NCBI GenBank assembly: GCA_002404605.1
Contig: DHKA01000001.1
Span: 1 to 32,601, forward strand
DNA from: Clostridiales bacterium UBA4706
GTDB taxonomy: Bacteria; Bacillota; Clostridia; Oscillospirales; Oscillospiraceae
Reading direction: 5' to 3'
Length of the DNA stretch: 32,601 nucleotides
Shown: one piece after another, positions 27,749 to 32,601 of the stretch
Layout of the letters: each line of letters begins with the position of its first letter
Numbering within the stretch: the first letter of the stretch is position 1
Notes under the pieces: model-generated
What the model was told of the DNA's origin: nothing
The model's input: the letters and a program-made list of their open reading frames with translations, nothing else
Databases searched by the model: none
Position numbers and translations under genes: made by a program

Positions 27749-29088
27749 CACTTTTTCCCTCCTTCCTTATGATCGGCTTTGTATTTTTTGAGATATTTCT
27801 TTGCCGCGCGGTTGTTCTCCACGAGCGGGCGGTGCGCCGGGCAGACGTAGCTGCAGCTGCCGCACTCGATGCAGAAGTTCACATGGTCGCGGTCAAGAAG
27901 AAGCGCGCGCTTATCGCCGTTTTCTTCCTCAAGATCGTCCGAGAACGCGGTGGGGTTGAGATTCATCGGGCAGTGGGACACGCACCGGCCGCAGTGGATG
28001 CACGGCGTCGGCTCATGGATAACGCTGTCCGCTTCGGAGAAGACCAGCACGCTGCCGGTCGTCTTGAGCACCGGGTAGTCGAGCGAGGGGACGGCGTGGC
28101 CCATCATCGGACCGCCGTTCACAACGCGGCCCGGCTCGCATTTGAGCCCGCCGGCGGCCTCGACCAGATAGCGGTACGGCGTGCCGATCGGGACGAGCAG
28201 GTTTTTCGGCTCTTTGATGGCCGAGCCGTCGACCGTGACGACGCGGTCAACGAGCGGCATGCCGGTGTCCATGAACTTGGCGACCTTGGCAAGCGTAGAG
28301 ACGTTGATGATGATAACGCCGAGCGTTGCAAGACGCTGACCGGCGTAAACGACTTTGCCGAGCGCGTTGTAGAGGATCATCTGCTTGGCACCCTGCGGGT
28401 AGGAGCTTTCAAGCTCAATGATGCTCACTGTGGGATCGTCGGCAAAGAGCGCCTTCATCGCGGCGATGGCGTTCGGCTTATTGTTTTCAATGGCGAAAAC
28501 AAAGTTGTCGGGCTTGACGTATTTTTTGAGGATCTCGATGCCGCGGCGGATATCCTCGCCGTGGTCGAGCATCATACGGTTGTCGCTCGTGACGTATGGC
28601 TCGCACTCGGCGCCATTGATGAGCATGGTTTTGACTGTGTTGCGCTGTGCCGCGTCAAACTTCCAGTCAACGGGGAACGCCGCGCCGCCGAGACCGACGA
28701 TGCCGCTCTCGTGCAGATCCTCCACGAATGCGGCGAGATCTTCTGCCGTGCGGGGGGCAAGCGCGGGATCGGTCTCCATTTTCCCGTCGTTCTCAATACG
28801 GATGACCGGCAGATCATTGCCGAACAGCTCCGGCATCGGATCGAGTGATACGACCGTGCCGGAAACGGTCGCATGCACTTCGCAGGTGATGTTCCCTTCG
28901 CCGCGGGCGAGCTTCTGACCGACGCGGACATAGTCGCCGACGCTGACGACCGGCACGGCGGGAGTGCCCATGTGCATGTTCATGGGGAGAAGCACTTCTT
29001 TCGGCGGGGGAAGGGTCTCGGCCTTCATTCCGGCGGTGTTCTTGTGATGGGGAACGTGAACCGCCTGAAGGCGCTTACGGAATGCCAT
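27748..29088 (-). CDS. rnfC: Rnf electron transport complex subunit RnfC
   Basis: A 446-residue cytoplasmic-side subunit, where NADH is oxidised or reduced. Seen: the N-terminal barrel-sandwich region (VGDYVRVGQKLARGEGNITCEVHATVSGTV), the FMN/NADH-binding Rossmann part (GIVGLGGAAFPVDWKF, LINGAECEPYVTSDNRMMLDH), the SLBB-type part, and two 4Fe-4S motifs CIHCGRCVSHCP (363-374) and CIECGSCSYVCP (406-417). It is a normal-length RnfC. First of the core Rnf genes in this operon, 41 bases after apbE. RBS GGAAAGG. Confidence 0.96.
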   Translation of the reverse strand: MAFRKRLQAVHVPHHKNTAGMKAETLPPPKEVLLPMNMHMGTPAVPVVSVGDYVRVGQKLARGEGNITCEVHATVSGTVVSLDPMPELFGNDLPVIRIENDGKMETDPALAPRTAEDLAAFVEDLHESGIVGLGGAAFPVDWKFDAAQRNTVKTMLINGAECEPYVTSDNRMMLDHGEDIRRGIEILKKYVKPDNFVFAIENNKPNAIAAMKALFADDPTVSIIELESSYPQGAKQMILYNALGKVVYAGQRLATLGVIIINVSTLAKVAKFMDTGMPLVDRVVTVDGSAIKEPKNLLVPIGTPYRYLVEAAGGLKCEPGRVVNGGPMMGHAVPSLDYPVLKTTGSVLVFSEADSVIHEPTPCIHCGRCVSHCPMNLNPTAFSDDLEEENGDKRALLLDRDHVNFCIECGSCSYVCPAHRPLVENNRAAKKYLKKYKADHKEGGKK

Positions 29089-29129
29089 CAGAATCCAACC
29101 TTTCCATTCATTTCTTCTTGCAGTATTTA

Positions 29130-30224
29130 TTAGCTTTGCGATTCGACGGACGGCTCATCCGAAACGAGAAGAGCCTCCATGCCTGGGGTCATGCGCAGCT
29201 CGCCGTCCGGGAGTACCCAGAGCGCTTCTACGTCGCCGAGCTTTTCACACAGCGCCTCGCCGTCGGCAAGGGGCATGCAGAAAAGCGCGGTGGAGAGCGC
29301 ATCGGCAAGACCGCTGTTTTTCGTCACGACCGTGACGGAGGTAAAGAGCGTAGAGGGATAGAGCGTATCCTTATCGATGATATGGTGATACCGCACGCCG
29401 TCCACGGTGAAATAACGCTCATAGATGCCGGAGGTGACGCAGGAGGTATCGGCGAGCAGGAGCTTTGCACAGTAGCTTCCGTCTGGATCCTTCGGATCAC
29501 GCACGCCGGTCTTCCAGCCGGTGCCGTCCGGCCGCGTGCCGATGATGCGGATGTTGCCGCCGACGTTGAGAACATAGCTCTCGCAGCCGAGTGCTTCGGC
29601 CTTCTGCGCTGCCATTTCGGTGGCGTAGCCCTTGCCGAGCGCGCCGACATCGATCAAAGCGAGAGGGTCCGAGATGCGGACGGTGTTGTTTTCCGCGTCC
29701 AGCTCCAGCAGGGAGATGTCCGTGTGCTTCGCTGCTTCGGCGAGCGCTTCCTCCGTAGGAACGTAGGCGTTCTTCGGATCGTCCGACGCTGTTTCACGCG
29801 CGTCGTGCCAGAGCGTGAGGACGCTTCCCATCATAACGTTCATCTCTCCGCCGGTCAGCTCATAGAGTTCCTTGGCATAGAGCAGAAACTCCATCAGCCG
29901 CGCATCCACCGTTACAGCTTCTCCGCCGGCCATTTTGTTCACCGTGCAGAGGTTGTTTATGCCGGAATACTCGTGGTAGATATCAAAAAGCTGGTGGTAC
30001 TCCCCGAGTATATCAGCAATTTCGGCAGAACAGTCCGAAAACCGTTCTGCCGAATCGCCTGCATAACTGTAAATATAGGTCACCGTGTCAAAGTAGGTGA
30101 AATAGCTTTTCCCCTGCGCCTTGACAGGTTCGGCGGAAGCTGAACAGCCGGAGAGAAGAACAAGGACGAGCAGAGCGCCGCAGAGAAGCGCGGCGATCGC
30201 GCGGGTATTCTTTTTCCGGTTCAT
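29130..30224 (-). CDS. apbE: FAD:protein FMN transferase (ApbE), lipoprotein
   Basis: ApbE transfers FMN from FAD to a Thr/Ser in S/T-G-A-T/S motifs of secreted and membrane redox proteins such as RnfD and RnfG. The 364-residue protein has a lipoprotein signal (LLSGC, Cys27), so it acts outside the membrane. It carries the family motifs YFTYFDTVTYIYSY, LIDVGALGKGYATEMAA, VLNVGGNIRIIGTRP, the metal-binding YHHIIDKDT, and SVTVVTKNSGLADALSTALF. It stands between the FMN_bind-like lipoprotein and rnfC, so its substrates are most likely RnfD, RnfG and perhaps that lipoprotein. The ribosome binding site is weak, so it may depend on coupling from the upstream gene 14 bases away. Confidence 0.95.
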   Translation of the reverse strand: MNRKKNTRAIAALLCGALLVLVLLSGCSASAEPVKAQGKSYFTYFDTVTYIYSYAGDSAERFSDCSAEIADILGEYHQLFDIYHEYSGINNLCTVNKMAGGEAVTVDARLMEFLLYAKELYELTGGEMNVMMGSVLTLWHDARETASDDPKNAYVPTEEALAEAAKHTDISLLELDAENNTVRISDPLALIDVGALGKGYATEMAAQKAEALGCESYVLNVGGNIRIIGTRPDGTGWKTGVRDPKDPDGSYCAKLLLADTSCVTSGIYERYFTVDGVRYHHIIDKDTLYPSTLFTSVTVVTKNSGLADALSTALFCMPLADGEALCEKLGDVEALWVLPDGELRMTPGMEALLVSDEPSVESQS

Positions 30225-30238
30225 TTGCTTCGCGGAGA

Positions 30239-31255
30239 TTACCGGGCGTTGTTCACCGCCGTGGCAATGGCAGCCTGCATGCCGTCGATGGCCATCGTGC
30301 AGGAGGCGAGCAGCGTCTTGTCGGTGGAGACCTGATAGCCTTCGGCGTTGGTGGTGGTGTCGAGACTCATCACTTCGTCCGCGGTCTTGCCGACGGTGTA
30401 GTCAGCAAAAGCCTTGGCCTGGGCGTCCCACTCGGCAATGGCGTTGCCGTACTTGACCATGTTGTAGTCGTCGCCGAGCTCACGCTTGGTGGCGGTGTAG
30501 TCCTTGTTGAGGATCTCGCCCTCGGCGCTCACGGTGATCTTGGGCTGGATGGCGTCGGTCAGAGCGGCGAGGATCTTGCCGTCGGCATCGACAGCGGCGG
30601 CACCGAACTCAGTATACATCTTGACCACGGCGTTGCCGTCCTCAGAATCGGCAGCGGACACGGACTCGGTGGAGTTGGAGATAGCGGACACACCCAGCGT
30701 GAAGGAGCCGGGGACGGCGGTGAAGGTGGAGCCCTTCTCGTCGTTGCAGGCCTTCACAATGGCCTCCTGGAAGGCCTCGAGGCTGATGGAGCAGGAAGCG
30801 AACAGCTCTTCGTCAACGGCGACGTTGTAGCCCTCTTCGTTAACGCGGGTCTCGATGTTCTTGATGTCCTCGGCGGTCTTGCCGACAACGTACTTTTCAA
30901 GGTTCTCGACCTGCTCGAACCACTCGAGCGTGGCGTTGGAGTACTTGACCATGTTGTAGTCAAACTTCAGATCGCGCTTGGTGATGTAGGTCGCGGCGGT
31001 ATCGACCTGGCCGCCGGTGACATCCATCTTGTTCTGCGCGCAGTCGATGCGGCAGAGAACGATCTTGCCCTCGCTGTCGGTGACGACCGTAGCGACGGTG
31101 GCGTCAACCTGAGCGAGGTTGGTGTCGGAGGAATCCAGACTGACGCTCACGCCCATGCCGAGCTTGTATTCGGCAGCAGCGGGAGCCTTTTCGCCGCACG
31201 CGGTCAGCGTGAGCAGCATGCACGCCAGAAGGAGAACGGAGATAACTTTTTTCAT
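30239..31255 (-). CDS. Lipoprotein with duplicated FMN_bind-like domain, altered flavinylation motif
   Basis: A 338-residue lipoprotein (signal 1-19, lipobox LTAC with Cys20). Two related domains of about 145 residues follow (29-172 and 185-336). Both share TKRxLxxDYNMVKYxNAxxEW (92-112; 256-276), YxVGKTAxxV/I (122-131; 286-295), and EGYxVxxDxxLxASC(S/T) (141-156; 305-320), with a following A..A-I-A helix. The last element lies where FMN_bind domains carry SGAT(x)T before a helix, and here reads ASCS/ASCT, so a Ser or Thr is kept at the usual attachment position. I infer a degenerate or variant FMN-binding or electron-carrier lipoprotein. It is first in the rnf operon. The start is set by AAGAGG 9-10 bases upstream of 31255; the ATG at 31300 has no ribosome binding site. 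Confidence 0.8.
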   Translation of the reverse strand: MKKVISVLLLACMLLTLTACGEKAPAAAEYKLGMGVSVSLDSSDTNLAQVDATVATVVTDSEGKIVLCRIDCAQNKMDVTGGQVDTAATYITKRDLKFDYNMVKYSNATLEWFEQVENLEKYVVGKTAEDIKNIETRVNEEGYNVAVDEELFASCSISLEAFQEAIVKACNDEKGSTFTAVPGSFTLGVSAISNSTESVSAADSEDGNAVVKMYTEFGAAAVDADGKILAALTDAIQPKITVSAEGEILNKDYTATKRELGDDYNMVKYGNAIAEWDAQAKAFADYTVGKTADEVMSLDTTTNAEGYQVSTDKTLLASCTMAIDGMQAAIATAVNNAR

Positions 31256-31362
31256 TGTGTTCGACCTCTTATTCTTAAAATTTATTGCTAACGATTTCAA
31301 ACGGAAAAGCGATTTGTGTTGAATAAAGCTACACTATGTAACGTTATCCCGCTTTTAGTGAC

Positions 31363-31391
31363 AATATAGCATAGTGAACGTTTATAGTCAA
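31363..31391 (-). promoter_or_regulatory. Predicted promoter of the lipoprotein-apbE-rnf operon
   Basis: On the minus strand: TTGACT (31391-31386), a 17-base spacer and TATATT (31368-31363). The leader before the lipoprotein gene is about 100 bases. No internal promoter is seen up to rnfA, so it probably drives all seven genes. Confidence 0.78.
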
Positions 31392-31445
31392 TAAAAAAAC
31401 GTACAAGATGGAGGAATCAATTTGCATTTTTGGGTGGTAATCTGC

Positions 31446-31460
31446 ACAGATGGCGTCTGT
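31446..31460. repeat. Small hairpin between divergent promoters
   Basis: ACAGA-TGGCG-TCTGT in the AT-rich gap between the rnf and carD promoters. It has no obvious terminator tail and could be an operator half-site pair. The rest of the 350-base gap (31256-31605) holds only the two promoters and the carD ribosome binding site. Confidence 0.35.
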
Positions 31461-31496
31461 AAACTCCAAAATGTAACAATTTTGTGAATTTTCCGC

Positions 31497-31526
31497 TTGC
31501 ACCGCATTTTGGAAATATGGTATAAT
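31497..31526 (+). promoter_or_regulatory. Predicted promoter of the CarD-like gene (extended -10)
   Basis: TTGCAC (31497-31502), an 18-base spacer and a perfect TATAAT (31521-31526) preceded by TGG (extended -10 TGn), about 80 bases before the start codon. Confidence 0.78.
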
Positions 31527-31605
31527 CTCTTTAGAATCTTAAAGAAAGAGGTTGCTGGCGGTTTTGTATGCGGGATCGTTGGCGTATGCATTTGGGAGGT
31601 GCAAA

Positions 31606-32127
31606 ATGTTTTCCATCGGTGAGAAGGTCATGTATGGCGGAACGGGCGTTTGTGTGGTGGAGGAGATCATATCTGTGAAATTCTCTTCAACACAGCTGGG
31701 AAAACCGTATTATCTTCTGCGGCCGATGTACCAGACCGGCACCATCCAGACCCCGGCGGACAGCGGAAAAGTGCCGATCCGCCCGGTGATGAACCGCGGC
31801 GAGGCCGAGGCTGTTATCGATGCCATGCCCGGCGTTCCGGCAGAGATCTGCACGGAGAAGAATCTCAGCGCGCTGCGCAACTATTACCAGAAGCAGATCA
31901 CGTCCTTTGACTGCATGGATCTCATCCGTCTGGCAAAATCCATCCGCGCAAAGAAGATCGAGGCCGAAAAGCGCCAGAAGCGCATCGGCAGCACGGACGA
32001 AAAATACCTCCGCCGCGCGGAGGGGCTTCTGTTTGGCGAACTCGCCGTCGCGCTGGAGATACCGTTGGATGATGTTCCGGCGTTCATTGAAAACCGGCTC
32101 GGCTCGCTGGCCGCCGCGATGGAGTAA
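31606..32127 (+). CDS. CarD-like transcriptional regulator
   Basis: A 173-residue protein with an N-terminal CarD/TRCF RNAP-interaction domain (MFSIGEKVMYGGTGVCVVEEI through YYLLRPMYQTG, residues 1-45) and an alpha-helical, basic C-terminal DNA-binding domain (MNRGEAEAVIDAMPG..., SFDCMDLIRLAKSIRAKKIEAEKR, then LRRAEGLLFGELAVALEIPLDDVPAFI). CarD proteins bind the RNA polymerase beta subunit and stabilise open complexes. The ATG at 31606 has GGGAGGTG 4-7 bases upstream; earlier in-frame starts lack one. The gene is monocistronic, with its own promoter and terminator, and diverges from the Rnf operon, which it might influence; this is inference. Confidence 0.9.
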   Translation: MFSIGEKVMYGGTGVCVVEEIISVKFSSTQLGKPYYLLRPMYQTGTIQTPADSGKVPIRPVMNRGEAEAVIDAMPGVPAEICTEKNLSALRNYYQKQITSFDCMDLIRLAKSIRAKKIEAEKRQKRIGSTDEKYLRRAEGLLFGELAVALEIPLDDVPAFIENRLGSLAAAME

Positions 32128-32152
32128 ACTGTTTCATATTAAATGATGCATC

Positions 32153-32191
32153 CGCCTCTGAAGAACCTTTTCTTCGGAGGCGTTTGTTTTT
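32153..32191 (+). terminator. Terminator of the CarD-like gene
   Basis: The 12-bp stem CGCCTCTGAAGA (32153-32164) / TCTTCGGAGGCG (32171-32182) with one T-G pair is followed by TTTGTTTTT. Confidence 0.9.
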
Positions 32192-32192
32192 C

Positions 32193-32221
32193 TTGACGGA
32201 ATCGCCGGGGGACTCTATAAT
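32193..32221 (+). promoter_or_regulatory. Predicted promoter of the transketolase gene
   Basis: TTGACG (32193-32198), a 17-base spacer and a perfect TATAAT (32216-32221). The leader includes a GGCGGG-GAGA-CCCGCC hairpin (32244-32259, GNRA-type loop) directly before the ribosome binding site. Confidence 0.85.
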
Positions 32222-32277
32222 CAATATGTTATAAAATACTTTTGGCGGGGAGACCCGCCGGGGGAGGTACTTGCATT

Positions 32278-32601
32278 TTGACGCAGGATGAAATGAAACA
32301 GCTGAAGATCGCCGCCTGCAAAGTGCGCCTCGGCATCATCGAGGGCGTTTACGCGGCAAAATCCGGGCATCCGGGCGGAAGCCTTTCCGCCGCCGATGTG
32401 CTCACCTATCTCTATTTCCAGCATATGAATGTGGATCCGCAAAATCCGCACTGGGAAAACCGCGACCGCTTCGTGCTCTCAAAGGGCCATGCGGCCCCGG
32501 CGCTCTACTCGGTGCTTGCCAACCGCGGCTTTTTCCCCGTGGATGAGCTCAAGACGCTCCGTCATATCGGCAGCCGTCTGCAGGGCCATCCCAACATGAA
32601 C
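32278..32601 (+). CDS. Transketolase, N-terminal subunit/part (3' truncated by window)
   Basis: The first 108 codons of a transketolase, the thiamine diphosphate enzyme of the pentose phosphate pathway. Seen: KIAACKVRLGIIEGVYAAKSGHPGGSLSAADVLTYLYF (the conserved SGHPGGSLSAAD), then DRFVLSKGHAAPALYSVLANRGFF, matching the ThDP-binding PP domain. In many Firmicutes this domain is a separate N-terminal subunit gene; the window ends before that can be checked. The start is probably the TTG at 32278, 10 bases after GGAGG (32263-32267), giving MTQDEMKQL; the ATG at 32293 is an alternative. Confidence 0.94.
   Translation, partial: MTQDEMKQLKIAACKVRLGIIEGVYAAKSGHPGGSLSAADVLTYLYFQHMNVDPQNPHWENRDRFVLSKGHAAPALYSVLANRGFFPVDELKTLRHIGSRLQGHPNMN

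Noticed and set aside
27769..28848. A 359-codon plus-strand frame opposite rnfC, considered as a possible missing rnfB
   Set aside because: It has no Cys motifs for iron-sulfur binding and is antisense to rnfC.
1..32601. Search by eye for CRISPR arrays, tRNA, rRNA, transposases and prophage genes
   Set aside because: No spaced repeats, cloverleaf genes or mobile-element proteins were found; the only mobile-like signal is the palindromic element at 19210-19483.

Overview
The window is a stretch of a moderately GC-rich, low-redundancy genome. It most likely comes from a strictly anaerobic Firmicutes bacterium of the class Clostridia, with an Oscillospiraceae/Ruminococcaceae-like gut commensal as the best guess. 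The evidence is strong AGGAGG ribosome binding sites, consensus sigma-A promoters, short U-tailed terminators, a T-box riboswitch, a PyrR attenuator, an infC-rpmI-rplT operon with a long leader, class III fructose-1,6-bisphosphatase, and an Rnf-type membrane electron-transfer cluster. The genus call is inference; no rRNA is present.

Layout. 1-4.1 kb: the 3' end of ftsZ, a tiny HTH regulator in an AT-rich pocket, a two-OB-fold SSB-like protein, deoC, and a leftward pair of a primary-type sigma factor and an AT-rich single-pass membrane protein. 4.2-5.6 kb: infC-rpmI-rplT behind a perfect consensus promoter and an attenuator-bearing leader; infC appears to start at a rare ATC codon. 5.6-8.7 kb: a zinc-ribbon membrane protein, a DUF3810 membrane metalloprotease-like protein and a small DUF4190-like membrane protein. 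8.9-11.1 kb: a leftward operon of family 4 uracil-DNA glycosylase, a DUF2156 (aminoacyl-transferase-like) protein and a GNAT acetyltransferase. 11.1-13.2 kb: pyrR and a uracil/xanthine permease under a PyrR-type attenuator. 13.3-14.6 kb: a 3-alpha-HSD-like SDR plus SnoaL-like two-gene operon. 14.6-19.2 kb: glnS diverging from a thioredoxin-reductase-like flavoprotein and class III fbp. 19.2-22.4 kb: a nested palindromic MITE-like element, then a T-box and valS. 22.4-24.2 kb: a membrane-anchored Ig-like surface protein. 24.3-31.3 kb: a leftward cluster reading lipoprotein-apbE-rnfC-D-G-E-A. 31.5-32.6 kb: a CarD-like regulator and the start of a transketolase N-terminal subunit.

The most interesting part is the Rnf cluster. 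It has no rnfB, its RnfG is about twice the usual length with three FMN-binding-like repeats, and it is led by a lipoprotein. That lipoprotein looks like a duplicated FMN_bind-type fold whose flavinylation motif is altered to ASC(S/T). ApbE, the enzyme that would attach FMN, lies between that lipoprotein and rnfC. Together they suggest a flavin-based extracytosolic electron-transfer variant. The other leading observations are the thioredoxin reductase relative lacking NADPH-binding motifs (a candidate ferredoxin-dependent type) and the palindromic element between fbp and valS.

No tRNA, rRNA, CRISPR array or transposase was seen. Convergent gene pairs repeatedly share one symmetrical terminator, which fits a compact genome.
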